Shown in pieces: positions 26,840-35,857 of a stretch of DNA of 64,000 bases. The notes below the pieces were generated by a model that saw only the letters and a list, made by a program, of their open reading frames with translations, was not told the origin of the DNA and ran no database searches. The stretch is from Lacinutrix venerupis (GTDB taxonomy: Bacteria; Bacteroidota; Bacteroidia; Flavobacteriales; Flavobacteriaceae): NCBI RefSeq assembly GCF_003663945.1, contig NZ_RCCH01000004.1, forward strand, positions 248,001 through 312,000, given 5' to 3'. The number at the start of each line of letters is the position of its first letter. Within the stretch, counting starts at the first letter, position 1. Position numbers and translations under genes: made by a program.

Positions 26840-27301
26840 TTATTTTTTATTTTTAACTTTTACACTCCATTCAAAATTAAATGTAGATACTATTACTCCA
26901 TCTTGATTTGTACCTATAGATTGCATCCAAAGAGTTTGACCTTCTCCTGTAGCAATGGTTTGTTTTAATGCCTCGTCTATTAAATGTCCATCTTTACAAG
27001 TAAATGTAATTTTACCAGTTGCTTTTTTAGTAAAAGTAGCATTGTTATTAGATACTAACATAGAAATATTTTTACCCGAACTTCTAATTTTTGCCAAAAC
27101 CAATGCACCAGTTGTAAGCTCTGCAGCCATACCTTGCACTGCCCAAAACATAGATTTAAATGGGTTTTGATTAATCCAACGGTGTTTAACTTTTACAGTA
27201 CACGCGTTATTATCTATAGTTTTAACTCTAACTCCAGTAAAAAATACTGATGGTAATTTAAAAAAGTTGAAAGTGTTTATTTTACTTGGTGTAAGCTTCA
27301 T
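26840..27301 (-). CDS. DUF4442 hotdog-fold protein
   Basis: 153 residues matching my memory of family DUF4442, a hotdog-fold group related to thioesterases (HRWINQNPFKSMFWAVQGMAAELTTGAL is the helix with acyl-thioesterase-like features). It might hydrolyse an acyl-CoA or similar thioester. No substrate is evident. It is the first gene of a two-gene unit with the TIGR00266 protein. Confidence 0.78.
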   Translation of the reverse strand: MKLTPSKINTFNFFKLPSVFFTGVRVKTIDNNACTVKVKHRWINQNPFKSMFWAVQGMAAELTTGALVLAKIRSSGKNISMLVSNNNATFTKKATGKITFTCKDGHLIDEALKQTIATGEGQTLWMQSIGTNQDGVIVSTFNFEWSVKVKNKK

Positions 27302-27409
27302 ATTTATTTTTTGGTTTTCTCAAAATTATTGAAAAAATTCAACACTACAACATGTTAAAATTTTGTTAATTTTTAGTACTATGCGTAACATAATACCTTT
27401 TTTTAGACA

Positions 27410-27417
27410 TATATTTG
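27410..27417 (+). promoter_or_regulatory. -7 box TATATTTG before the DUF4870 gene
   Basis: Exact TAnnTTTG match 28 bp before the ATG at 27446. No TTG box at 17-23 bp. Confidence 0.42.
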
Positions 27418-27445
27418 CATAAGAAACTATTATATACTTTTTAAA

Positions 27446-27892
27446 ATGAAAGAAAATAACCATACAAATATTGCCACGTTTATACATCTATCTACCTTTT
27501 CAAGGTTTATAATTCCTTTTGGAAACTTTTTGGGACCTTTAGTATTATGGATAATAAATAAAGAAAAGTCTGAATTTATAGACGAGCATGGTAAACAGGC
27601 AATTAACTTTCAAATAAGTATTTTAATATACTCGTTAATAATAGGTTTAATTACTATTCCTTTTTTTGCTTTTAGTTTATTAAGCGGTTTAGATTTTATG
27701 GATTTTAATCTTTTTAACGGCATTCATTTTAACATAAGCAAACCTACTCCTTTATTTTACATAGGTGGTTCTTTAGGCTTTTTAGCAGTTATAGCTTTCA
27801 TTCTAGAAATTGTTTTTATAATAAAAGCTAGTATTAAAGCAAGAGATGGAGATAGTTACGAGTATCCATTTTCTATTAAATTTTTAAAATAA
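27446..27892 (+). CDS. DUF4870 membrane protein
   Basis: 148 residues with three to four transmembrane segments: about 20-40, 55-85 and 110-135. The signature FGNFLGPLVLWIINKEKSEFIDEHGKQAINFQIS is cut here to its key parts: LGPLVLW and DEHGKQAINFQ. This places it in DUF4870. Function unknown. It opens a gene series (DUF4870, PadR, PspC, GIN-domain) that recurs in flavobacteria and looks like an envelope-stress unit. Confidence 0.82.
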   Translation: MKENNHTNIATFIHLSTFSRFIIPFGNFLGPLVLWIINKEKSEFIDEHGKQAINFQISILIYSLIIGLITIPFFAFSLLSGLDFMDFNLFNGIHFNISKPTPLFYIGGSLGFLAVIAFILEIVFIIKASIKARDGDSYEYPFSIKFLK

Positions 27893-27953
27893 TTCATCAA
27901 TAATAAATCAATCAAAAAATGAACAGTTTAACAACATTAAATTTCATGAGAAT

Positions 27954-28298
27954 ATGAAGATAGAAAACACAAAAGCACAAATGCGTAAAGGTGTTTTAGA
28001 GTACTGCATTTTATCTGTTTTAAAAGATAAAGATGCTTATGTCGCAGAAATTTTAGGTACACTAAAAGACGCTAAATTGCTTGTAGTAGAAGGTACTATT
28101 TACCCACTACTTACTAGACTTAAAAATGCTGGACTTCTTAATTACCGTTGGGAAGAAAGCACTTCTGGACCACCAAGAAAGTATTACGGATTAACAGAAA
28201 CAGGACAACTGTTTTTAAAAGAATTAAGCACAACTTGGGACGAATTACAAACCGCAGTTAACATCGTTACACCATCAAAAAACAACACTAATGAATAA
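27954..28298 (+). CDS. PadR-family transcriptional regulator
   Basis: 114 residues. Winged helix-turn-helix of PadR type: GVLEYCILSVLKDKDAYVAEI, VVEGTIYPLLTRLKNAGLL and GPPRKYYGLTETG. A short C-terminal helix provides the dimer. It probably represses the operon it heads, as PadR proteins do next to PspC genes. It overlaps the PspC gene by 8 bp. Confidence 0.9.
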   Translation: MKIENTKAQMRKGVLEYCILSVLKDKDAYVAEILGTLKDAKLLVVEGTIYPLLTRLKNAGLLNYRWEESTSGPPRKYYGLTETGQLFLKELSTTWDELQTAVNIVTPSKNNTNE

Positions 28299-30132
28299 GA
28301 CAGTCAACATAAATTTAGCAGGTATATTTTTTCACATAGATGAAGATGCATACTTAAAATTACAGCGCTATCTTGAGGCTATAAAACGTTCATTTACAGA
28401 TTCTCAAGGACGTTCTGAAATAATAGCAGATATAGAAGCTCGTATTGCAGAACTATTTACAGAACGCATTATAAACAACAAACAAGTTATTGGAAACAAA
28501 CAAGTAGACGAAGTTATAGCCATAATGGGACAACCCGAAGACTACCTTGTTGATGACGAAATATTTGAAGACGAGCCACAACAAAAAAGCTATACAAAAG
28601 GACGTTCTAAAAAACTATATAGAGATACAGAAAACTCTTATGTTGGAGGTGTTTCTTCTGGTTTAGGGCACTATCTTGGTATAGATGCTTTATGGGTAAG
28701 ACTAATATGGATTGTTCTTATTTTTGGTTTTGGAACAGGTATACTTATTTACATATTGCTTTGGATATTAGTTCCAGAGGCCAAAACAACTTCGGAAAAA
28801 ATATTAATGACAGGAGAAAACGTTACCATTTCTAACATCGAAAAAAAAATTCGTGATGGTTTTGAAAGTGTTTCAGAAAGTGTAGGCCCAACACTTCAAA
28901 ACGCAGGAGACAACCTTAAAAAAGGCTTTGAAAACGCAAGTGATAACTTAAAAAAAATAGATGTTAACAAATCTACAAGTAAAATAAAATCTAGCTCGCA
29001 AACCTTTTTCGATACCATTGCAGATATCTTTATGTTTATATTAAAAATATTTGCAAAATTTATTGGTCTTATTTTAATGTTTGTAGGTGCTGTAGGAGCC
29101 ATTGCTGCAACCGTAGCTCTTTTTATTAGTGCTTTTGGAAATAGAAACTCTGTTAATATGAGTCCAGACTTTTTAGAATTAGCAAATAGTTCTGGCATTC
29201 CATTTTTTCTAGTTGCATTATTAGGGTTTTTCTCTTTTGTAATTCCTTTTTTACTCTTATTCTATTTAGGACTAAAAATTTTAATAACCAATCTTAAATC
29301 TATTGGCAATGTTGCTAAATTCACACTATTAGGTGTTTGGTTATTATCTATTATAGGTTTAGCAGTTGTTGGTGTTAGACAAGGCTTATCTTATAAAGAA
29401 AAAGCACCATCGATTACTACAGAACGATTTGAAAACATTACTAAAAAAGATACTCTTTACTTATCTATGAGAGATAATGAAGTTTATGCCGATGGCTACT
29501 ATAAAAACTTTCATGATTATGAAACTGCTTTTAACGACAACGGAAATAAAATAACATACTCTAGAGGTGTACAATTTAGAGTGCGCTCTACAAGAGATAG
29601 TGTTGCTAAAATTAAAGTAATTAAAACTTCTAGAAACGAATCGTTTGAATCTGCTAAAAAACTAGCAAACAACATTATTTATCAATACGAACTAGTTGGT
29701 AACGAATTACTTTTAGACAATCATTTTATAATACCAAATGACGATATTAAAAGAAATCAAGAAGTTGAAATTACAATATATTTACCTATTGGAACCACTT
29801 TATTTGCCGATGAAAACACACATAGATTTCATATAAGAAATGGTTTATTATCTAAAACAAAGGAAGGTCATTTTCTTGAAGTTGCTAATGGTAAGCTAAT
29901 TTGTAACGATTGTGACAACAAAGACAACGAAGATGACGACGATTTTGAAATTGATGTTAATATTAACAACGAAGGCGCTAAATTAAAAATAAATTCTGAT
30001 GGTATTAAAGCTGAAGCAAAAGCAAATTCTATAGAACTTAATGAGGATGGCGTAAAAAGTAAAACCAATAACGTTGAAGTTAATATAAACGAAGATGGTA
30101 TTAAAATAACATCGGATCCGGATAATAAATAA
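28291..30132 (+). CDS. PspC-domain membrane protein
   Basis: 613 residues. The N-terminal DUF1707-like/regulatory region (about 1-95) is followed by a PspC domain (about 110-175): LYRDTENSYVGGVSSGLGHYL, WVRLIWIVLIFGFGTGILIYILLWILVPEA as the membrane hairpin. Three more transmembrane segments lie at about 250-275, 300-330 and 345-365. The long C-terminus (about 370-613) is soluble and beta-rich, ending with Asn/Asp/Glu-rich repeats. Likely role: membrane-stress sensing or support. Co-translated with padR by the 8-bp overlap. Confidence 0.85.
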   Translation: MNKTVNINLAGIFFHIDEDAYLKLQRYLEAIKRSFTDSQGRSEIIADIEARIAELFTERIINNKQVIGNKQVDEVIAIMGQPEDYLVDDEIFEDEPQQKSYTKGRSKKLYRDTENSYVGGVSSGLGHYLGIDALWVRLIWIVLIFGFGTGILIYILLWILVPEAKTTSEKILMTGENVTISNIEKKIRDGFESVSESVGPTLQNAGDNLKKGFENASDNLKKIDVNKSTSKIKSSSQTFFDTIADIFMFILKIFAKFIGLILMFVGAVGAIAATVALFISAFGNRNSVNMSPDFLELANSSGIPFFLVALLGFFSFVIPFLLLFYLGLKILITNLKSIGNVAKFTLLGVWLLSIIGLAVVGVRQGLSYKEKAPSITTERFENITKKDTLYLSMRDNEVYADGYYKNFHDYETAFNDNGNKITYSRGVQFRVRSTRDSVAKIKVIKTSRNESFESAKKLANNIIYQYELVGNELLLDNHFIIPNDDIKRNQEVEITIYLPIGTTLFADENTHRFHIRNGLLSKTKEGHFLEVANGKLICNDCDNKDNEDDDDFEIDVNINNEGAKLKINSDGIKAEAKANSIELNEDGVKSKTNNVEVNINEDGIKITSDPDNK

Positions 30133-30155
30133 TCAATCAAAAAAACCAAACAGTT

Positions 30156-30209
30156 ATGATTTACATTGCAGAATTAGTAATTATTTTAATTTTAAATGTT
30201 TTAGTATAA
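30156..30209 (+). CDS. Putative 17-residue membrane peptide
   Basis: ATG at 30156 encodes MIYIAELVIILILNVLV, a single hydrophobic helix. It is preceded by an A-rich leader (ATCAATCAAAAAAACC) much like the one before the outer-membrane barrel gene at 49994. It is too short for usual gene callers. It lies 23 bp after the PspC stop and before the operon terminator, so it would be co-transcribed. Evidence is limited to reading frame, leader and hydrophobicity. Confidence 0.35.
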   Translation: MIYIAELVIILILNVLV

Positions 30210-30248
30210 CAAAAACATCAACCAAAAAAATACAACCAACCGCAGCCA

Positions 30249-30280
30249 TCCCATTCTTTTTAAAAGTTTGGGATGGTTTT
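30249..30280 (+). terminator. Terminator after the PspC unit
   Basis: CCATCCCA / TGGGATGG hairpin followed by TTTTTGTT. Within the same 35 bp a TATATTTG box (30286-30293) starts the next promoter. Confidence 0.7.
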
Positions 30281-30285
30281 TGTTA

Positions 30286-30293
30286 TATATTTG
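30286..30293 (+). promoter_or_regulatory. -7 box TATATTTG of the GIN-domain gene
   Basis: Exact TAnnTTTG match about 70 bp before the ATG at 30363. A TTG at 30268-30270 is 15 bp away, slightly shorter than the usual spacer. Confidence 0.45.
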
Positions 30294-30362
30294 CCGAACA
30301 ATTAATTTTAAAATTTCCGCTGCATTCTATTATTTAACGCAGTAGAAATACTGTAACAACAC

Positions 30363-31193
30363 ATGAAAACAAAACTACACACTCTTATTCTTATTTGCTT
30401 AATTAGTTTTTCTGCTTTTTCTCAAAGCACAGAAAAAATAAAAGGTAGCAGAAATGTTACTACTCAAACTACAGAAATAGACGCTTTTAACCGTTTGGTT
30501 ATAGATAACGATTTTGAGATTAACATAAAGCAAGGCGATGTACCATCAATACAAGTACGAACAGACGATAATTTACACGAAGTAATAGAATTTGCTGTAA
30601 ACGAAGGAAGCTTAAGTTTTAAAACTAATAAGAGAATTACATCTAGCAAAGCAATGGAAATTACTGTAATATTTAAAGACGAATTAAATATTATAGAACT
30701 AAAAGAAAACGCTCAATTATCGACAATTAGCCCTATAAATGTTACGGACTTAATTTTAAGAACCAAAGAATCTGCAAAAGTATTTTTAACCATTGAAGCT
30801 GAAAATTTTCAATACGTTGCAGCAGGAAAAACAAAAGCAGCATTAAATATCACTTCTAAATCTACCATTTTAGATTTAAGCGACAATACAGGAATTGAAG
30901 CTCTTATAAACTCTGATGCTATTACAGTAGATATGTTACAACGTGCTAATGCAAGATTAGAAGGTGATGCTACAGATTTAAATGTAAATATCGATAATTC
31001 TTCAGTTTTAAAAGCTGAAAAACTTACCGTTAAAAATTGCACTTTACATACAGAAGGCAGAGCAGACGCACATATTGAAGCCTCTAAAAATTTAATTATT
31101 GAAGCCTCTGGTACTACAGAAACATATATTTATGGTAGTCCAAAAATAGAATTAAAGACCTTTGAAGATGAAGCTATTTTAAGGAAAAAATAG
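30363..31193 (+). CDS. Secreted head-GIN-domain (DUF2807) protein
   Basis: 276 residues with a signal peptide (to about residue 20, SAFSQ). The rest is a beta-helical DUF2807/GIN domain: FNRLVIDNDFEINIKQGDVP, LSTISPINVTDL, AKVFLTIEAENF, typical for putative adhesin heads. It follows the PspC unit, as often in Bacteroidota, so it is probably part of the same envelope response although it has its own promoter and terminator. No catalytic motif. Confidence 0.82.
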   Translation: MKTKLHTLILICLISFSAFSQSTEKIKGSRNVTTQTTEIDAFNRLVIDNDFEINIKQGDVPSIQVRTDDNLHEVIEFAVNEGSLSFKTNKRITSSKAMEITVIFKDELNIIELKENAQLSTISPINVTDLILRTKESAKVFLTIEAENFQYVAAGKTKAALNITSKSTILDLSDNTGIEALINSDAITVDMLQRANARLEGDATDLNVNIDNSSVLKAEKLTVKNCTLHTEGRADAHIEASKNLIIEASGTTETYIYGSPKIELKTFEDEAILRKK

Positions 31194-31212
31194 ACAATAA
31201 ATATATTTATAA

Positions 31213-31247
31213 TAAAAAAGCCGAAGCTGTTGCTTCGGCTTTTTTTT
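31213..31247. terminator. Terminator between the GIN gene and trxB
   Basis: AAAAAAGCCGAAGC / GCTTCGGCTTTTTT hairpin between convergent genes. Confidence 0.88.
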
Positions 31248-31265
31248 ATTACATAGTAATATTAT

Positions 31266-32249
31266 TTAGTTATATGTAGAAGTACTAACCTCAAAACTTG
31301 CATCCTTAGCAGCTAAATAACGCTCTGCATCTAAAGCAGCCATACAACCTGTTCCAGCTGCTGTAATAGCCTGTCTATATACATGATCTGCAGCATCTCC
31401 ACTTACAAAAACACCATCTACATTTGTTTTAGATGTTCCTGGCTTTGCATTAATAATATAACCTGTTTCGTCTAAGTCTAAGAAATCTTTAAAAATATCT
31501 GTATTTGGTTTGTGCCCAATAGCTACAAAAAATCCTGTTGCAGGAATTTCATGTTTTTCGTTAGTTTGGTTATTAACAACTCTAACGCCAGTTACAACTT
31601 GCCCGTCTCCTAAAACCTCATCTGTTTCAGTATTAAAAAGTATCTCGATATTTTCTGTATTTTGAACTCTGGCAGCCATAATTTTAGATGCTCTAAATTC
31701 GTCTCTTCTAACAAGCATTGTAACTTTTTTACACAATTTAGATAAGTAGTGTGCTTCTTCACAAGCACTATCTCCTGCTCCAACAATTACAACTTCTTGA
31801 TTTTTGTAAAAGAATCCATCGCAAACTGCACATGCCGATACTCCACCACCAAGCTTTAAATATTTTTGCTCAGAATCTAAACCTAAATATTTAGCACTAG
31901 CTCCTGTAGAAATAATAACAGTATCGCAGTGAATTTCTTTTTCCTCATTTACCCATACTTTATGGACATCTCCAGAAAAATCAACTTTTGTAATCCAGCC
32001 GTCACGTACATCTGTTTCAAAACGTTGTGCTTGCGCTTGAAGTTCCATCATCATTGCAGGTCCAGTAATTCCTTCTGGATAACCAGGGAAATTTTCAACT
32101 TCGTTAGTAGTTGTTAACTGTCCTCCAGGCTGTGTTCCTTGATATAAAACTGGTTTCATATTTGCTCTGGCAGCATAAATAGCAGCAGTATATCCTGCTG
32201 GTCCAGATCCTATAATTAGGCATTTTACTTTTTCTATTGTATCAGACAT
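31266..32249 (-). CDS. trxB: Thioredoxin-disulfide reductase
   Basis: FAD/NADPH enzyme that keeps thioredoxin reduced. 327 residues. FAD motif GSGPAGYTAAIYAAR near the N-terminus, redox pair Cys140/Cys143 in SACAVCDG, NADPH motif VGAGDSACEEA and the C-terminal FAD motif VDGVFVSGDAAD. The length is right and all motifs are intact. A TATTTTTG box (32275-32268, minus) lies 18 bp before the ATG. Monocistronic, facing the ArsC-like gene. Confidence 0.95.
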   Translation of the reverse strand: MSDTIEKVKCLIIGSGPAGYTAAIYAARANMKPVLYQGTQPGGQLTTTNEVENFPGYPEGITGPAMMMELQAQAQRFETDVRDGWITKVDFSGDVHKVWVNEEKEIHCDTVIISTGASAKYLGLDSEQKYLKLGGGVSACAVCDGFFYKNQEVVIVGAGDSACEEAHYLSKLCKKVTMLVRRDEFRASKIMAARVQNTENIEILFNTETDEVLGDGQVVTGVRVVNNQTNEKHEIPATGFFVAIGHKPNTDIFKDFLDLDETGYIINAKPGTSKTNVDGVFVSGDAADHVYRQAITAAGTGCMAALDAERYLAAKDASFEVSTSTYN

Positions 32250-32267
32250 AATCGTATTTTTATATTA

Positions 32268-32275
32268 CAAAAATA
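32268..32275 (-). promoter_or_regulatory. -7 box TATTTTTG of trxB
   Basis: Exact TAnnTTTG on the minus strand, 18 bases ahead of the trxB ATG. No clear TTG box. Confidence 0.42.
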
Positions 32276-32450
32276 GCTTTTTTTAATAGAAAGCATAATG
32301 TTAAGTTATCAACAGAATTTATGCGCTAATAAATGAGAATAATACTCTTAAAATTATACTAAAACAGTCAAAAAAAGATGTTAATTAGGCACATAGTGTT
32401 AATCTATAAACTTAAATTTAAAGAAAATTCTAAATAATTTAACTGAAATT

Positions 32451-32861
32451 ATGAATACTATGGTAACCAACGAAAAAGAAACTGTATTATATTATAACTC
32501 TGAAACTTCTTTAGGCAAACAGAGTTTACCTTACACTGAGTCTTCTCAACAAAACATAAAAACAATTGATGTTTCAAAAACGAAAATAACAGGAACAGAA
32601 TGGGCTAATATTACTAGCAAACTTAATATTACCATTAGCGAGTTAGTAGACCAAAATCATCCAGATTACAAAAAAAATTATGGTGATGCCGTAAACCTAT
32701 CTGAAGATGATTGGATTAAAATACTTACCGCAAATCCAGAAACTTTAAGCTACTCTATATTAGTAGTTAATGAGGATTTTCACTTAATAAAATCACCTTC
32801 TCAAATAGCTAAACTACTAGAAAAAGAAGACAGCAATTTTGATGCGAGAAATAAGGATTAG
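32451..32861 (+). CDS. ArsC/Spx-like protein without catalytic cysteine
   Basis: 136 residues resembling flavobacterial arsenate-reductase-family proteins: TVLYYNSETSLGKQSLPY at the thioredoxin-fold start, TGTEWANI, DDWIKILTANPETLSYSIL and LIKSPSQIAKLLE. Where ArsC and Spx have Cys the sequence reads NSETSLGK, and there is no Cys in the whole protein, so it cannot reduce arsenate by the usual chemistry. More likely a regulator or binding protein. It precedes two AraC-type regulators. Confidence 0.68.
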   Translation: MNTMVTNEKETVLYYNSETSLGKQSLPYTESSQQNIKTIDVSKTKITGTEWANITSKLNITISELVDQNHPDYKKNYGDAVNLSEDDWIKILTANPETLSYSILVVNEDFHLIKSPSQIAKLLEKEDSNFDARNKD

Positions 32862-32913
32862 TAAAAAATAATCCTTTTTAAATAGCATTTACTTTAATTT
32901 AACCAACAAAACA

Positions 32914-33945
32914 ATGCCAATTTCTCAAACATTAAAACACGATGCTATTAAAAACATTGTGTTAAAGCTCTCTAAAACAATAAATACAGAATACGAAGAG
33001 GATAATAACGAATTATGTTTCGATTTCCCTAAAAACATTGGCGACGGCTATTTTAAAGCTATTGAATTTGATTTTGGCGTAGGCATTATTATTGCCGATT
33101 TTTTAATTAATGAAAATCTATCTATCACTTTTGAAAAAGACAAAATAAATCCTTTAAAGTTTTTTTTTAACCTAGACACTGAAGTTAAATTTAAAGATTC
33201 TGAAAATGACTTAAAATTAAATAGGCTTGAAAGCTTACTTGTAAGTCCAGCTACTAACGAGGCTCAAACTTTTAATTTTAATAAAAACAAACCTAATACC
33301 TTTTTTTATATTCAAATAAACCGTAAACTTTATGAAGAAAAAATTGAAAAATTTATTGGTGATATGGATGAAGATTTAGAAACTTTATTTCGAGATTTAA
33401 ACGGTATTAATAAATTTCATTTTAAAAGTTATTATTCTTTAGAGATTGCAGAATTAATAGAAGATTTTAAATCCTGTGATCTTACAGATTTTATGCAATC
33501 TGTTTATTTAGAAGGTAAAACTTACGAAATAATCACTCAATACTTAAACCAATTTACAAAGAAAAATAATAATCCTGGTAAACATAAACTGTTAAGAAAA
33601 GCTACTGTATCTAAAATAGAAGAAGCGGTACAAATTATAAAAAATGAAATAGATGTAAGAATTAGCGTAAATGCCTTAGCGAAACGTGTTGGCTTAAACC
33701 AAAACACATTACAAGCAGGTTTTAAACTGCTATTTTCAACCTCTGTAAACGAATATATTAGAGACCATAAAATAGAATATGCCAAAAATTTATTAGAAAA
33801 TTCTGAGTTAAACATTACTGAAATCACTTATAAAATAGGCATAAACTCCAGAAGTTATTTTTCGAAATTATTTAAAACAAAATATGGGCTTAGTCCAAAA
33901 CAATATTTAACTCAATTTAGAAAAAATGAAAATAAATCTGCATAA
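32914..33945 (+). CDS. AraC-family transcriptional regulator
   Basis: 343 residues. The C-terminal 100 form the double helix-turn-helix of AraC proteins: RISVNALAKRVGLNQNTLQAGF, then LNITEITYKIGINSRSYFSKLFKTKYGLSPKQY (quoted in parts: ITEITYKIGI, SPKQY). The 240-residue N-terminus has no recognised ligand domain; a cupin-like sensor is possible. The next gene is a divergent paralogue. 52 bp separate it from the ArsC-like gene, so co-transcription is possible. Confidence 0.85.
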   Translation: MPISQTLKHDAIKNIVLKLSKTINTEYEEDNNELCFDFPKNIGDGYFKAIEFDFGVGIIIADFLINENLSITFEKDKINPLKFFFNLDTEVKFKDSENDLKLNRLESLLVSPATNEAQTFNFNKNKPNTFFYIQINRKLYEEKIEKFIGDMDEDLETLFRDLNGINKFHFKSYYSLEIAELIEDFKSCDLTDFMQSVYLEGKTYEIITQYLNQFTKKNNNPGKHKLLRKATVSKIEEAVQIIKNEIDVRISVNALAKRVGLNQNTLQAGFKLLFSTSVNEYIRDHKIEYAKNLLENSELNITEITYKIGINSRSYFSKLFKTKYGLSPKQYLTQFRKNENKSA

Positions 33946-34111
33946 TGGTTAATTTAAAACCGAAATAACAAAAAAAAATGCGCTATCCATTTATAAAATG
34001 TGCTCAATAGTGTTATTCATCGTTTCAAATTTGTTAATCAATAAAGTACAAATTAAGTTTTTTTGTAACCAAACCAATATCCCTTTTTAATTTTAAAATT
34101 GATTAAACAAA

Positions 34112-35134
34112 ATGAGTAACATTACAACTATAGATACTTTACCTAAAAATATTTTTAAACTTAAAGAAAAATTAGGTGGTGTTCTTACAGAAACAAAAGG
34201 AGTCTATACATTAAAACTAGACGAGCTTTGCGGTAAAGGAGAAATAAAACAATACATTTTAAATAACGGCATTGTAGTATATAAGTTTAATATAGCATTA
34301 AATAACGATTTAGTTTTCGAGTTTGAAACCCAAGCAAAAGACAGCTTATTTTTTGCATATTGCACACAAGGCACAAGCTTTTTTAAATCTAATGACAACG
34401 AAAAATATAATAAAACTGAAGAGTTAAGACCTACAATATTACTTAACAACTTAAACACTCAGCAAAATATTATTATTAAAAAAGATCTTAATTTTACATT
34501 TGATTTAATTGAAATTAATAATACCGAGTACTTTAATAGCTTTACACAGAATAATGTAAATGCTAATTTAGAGATTGAAAATTTAGTTAATTATTTAAAA
34601 ACACATAAATCTCACACAAAATTAAACGCTTATAATTTAAAAGTTTCCGATAAGTTAAGAGAAACTAATATAGATAGTACCACCACTCCATTAACTGGAC
34701 TTCTTAAAACAAAAAGCACATACTTATACATTCTAGCACTTTATTTAGAGCAATTTTATAACGAAGTTTACAATAATAAAATCACCTCTACTTTATCTAA
34801 ATCCGAACTTCAAAAGGTGAGACTTTTAACAGACTTTATTGTTACTAATCCAGAGTTACAACATACTATTAACAGTTTATGTCAAAAAATTAGCATGTCT
34901 CCTGCAAAATTACAAGAAGGCTTTAAAGCTATGCATGACACAACTGTTGCAGACTTTGTTAGAAACATACGTGTTGAAAAAGCCGAAAAACTTTTATTAG
35001 AAACAGATTTAAATATTTCGGAAATTGTTTACTCTATAGGTCTTACTAGTAGAAGTTACTTTTGCAAAATATTTAAACATAAATACAATTGCAGCCCTAA
35101 ACGATACAGAAAAATCTCGCTAAATAAATATTAG
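34112..35134 (+). CDS. AraC-family transcriptional regulator, paralogue
   Basis: 340 residues with the same layout as its upstream neighbour: unrecognised N-terminus (about 1-235) and AraC helix-turn-helix pair (LNSLCQKISMSPAKLQEGFK-like start, ISEIVYSIGLTSRSYFCKIF, SPKRYRK). The two genes probably arose by duplication but the sensor parts have diverged strongly. 166 bp of AT-rich sequence between them may hold a separate promoter. Targets unknown. Confidence 0.85.
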   Translation: MSNITTIDTLPKNIFKLKEKLGGVLTETKGVYTLKLDELCGKGEIKQYILNNGIVVYKFNIALNNDLVFEFETQAKDSLFFAYCTQGTSFFKSNDNEKYNKTEELRPTILLNNLNTQQNIIIKKDLNFTFDLIEINNTEYFNSFTQNNVNANLEIENLVNYLKTHKSHTKLNAYNLKVSDKLRETNIDSTTTPLTGLLKTKSTYLYILALYLEQFYNEVYNNKITSTLSKSELQKVRLLTDFIVTNPELQHTINSLCQKISMSPAKLQEGFKAMHDTTVADFVRNIRVEKAEKLLLETDLNISEIVYSIGLTSRSYFCKIFKHKYNCSPKRYRKISLNKY

Positions 35135-35155
35135 ACATTTTTATTCTAAAATAAG

Positions 35156-35188
35156 AAAAGGGATATCAAAAATTTGATATCCCTTTTT
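35156..35188. terminator. Terminator after the second AraC gene
   Basis: AAAAGGGATATCAAA / TTTGATATCCCTTTT, a stem of about 14 bp with a T run between convergent genes. Confidence 0.88.
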
Positions 35189-35223
35189 AGTTAAAAAATT
35201 ATTTTAACCAACCAAAAAAATAA

Positions 35224-35676
35224 TTAATCAACTATGTCTTCTAGTCCTTTTATTGTGTTTAATCCAGCTTCTATTTTAGATCGTTGATCCTGTAAAATAG
35301 ATTTTGTAGATGCTGGTAGGCTTGTTTCATTTATTACTTCATTGTAATCGCTTACAGCAGTTTTTTCTCCTCTAATAGATTCCTCCAACATACTTTCTTC
35401 GTTTTCACTAGAAAACAACGCTTTAGTATCCATCCAAGCTCTATGTAAGCTACCTTTTATACTTCCTCCTTTATCCACTTCTTGTCCAAAGCTTTTAATC
35501 TCACTTTTTAGTTCGTGTCCAAAATCGTATCGTTGTTGCGCTTTAGAATTAAAATAGTTTTTTAAACCTGTATGATTGATATTTTCTGCTGCTTTTTTAT
35601 AGCCTTTTTCAGCATCATAGGTTCTTTCTAATAATTCATTTAATTTCTTTCCTACTTCTTCTGTGTAAGTTCCCAT
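35224..35676 (-). CDS. DUF2383/PA2169-family four-helix-bundle protein
   Basis: 150 residues, entirely helical, ferritin-like bundle of the PA2169/DUF2383 type (VGKKLNELLERTYDAEKGYKKAA, FGHELKSEIKSFG, TAVSDYNEVI). Typical of stress-induced proteins in Bacteroidota. No conserved metal carboxylate set was verified. It starts the minus-strand stress region at 35-38 kb. Confidence 0.78.
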   Translation of the reverse strand: MGTYTEEVGKKLNELLERTYDAEKGYKKAAENINHTGLKNYFNSKAQQRYDFGHELKSEIKSFGQEVDKGGSIKGSLHRAWMDTKALFSSENEESMLEESIRGEKTAVSDYNEVINETSLPASTKSILQDQRSKIEAGLNTIKGLEDIVD

Positions 35677-35857
35677 AATTTTATATTTTTTGTTGTTAAT
35701 AATTTGTTTCTGAAAGTTTTATCTATCTTACTTTCAATATAAAATTATGAATTATTTGAAGCACATCTTTGCTTAAAGAGAATTATAATTGTCCTAAAAA
35801 ATTACTAATATATTTAACATAAAAACTTCTTAAAATTATATAAATAAAACTCACATT

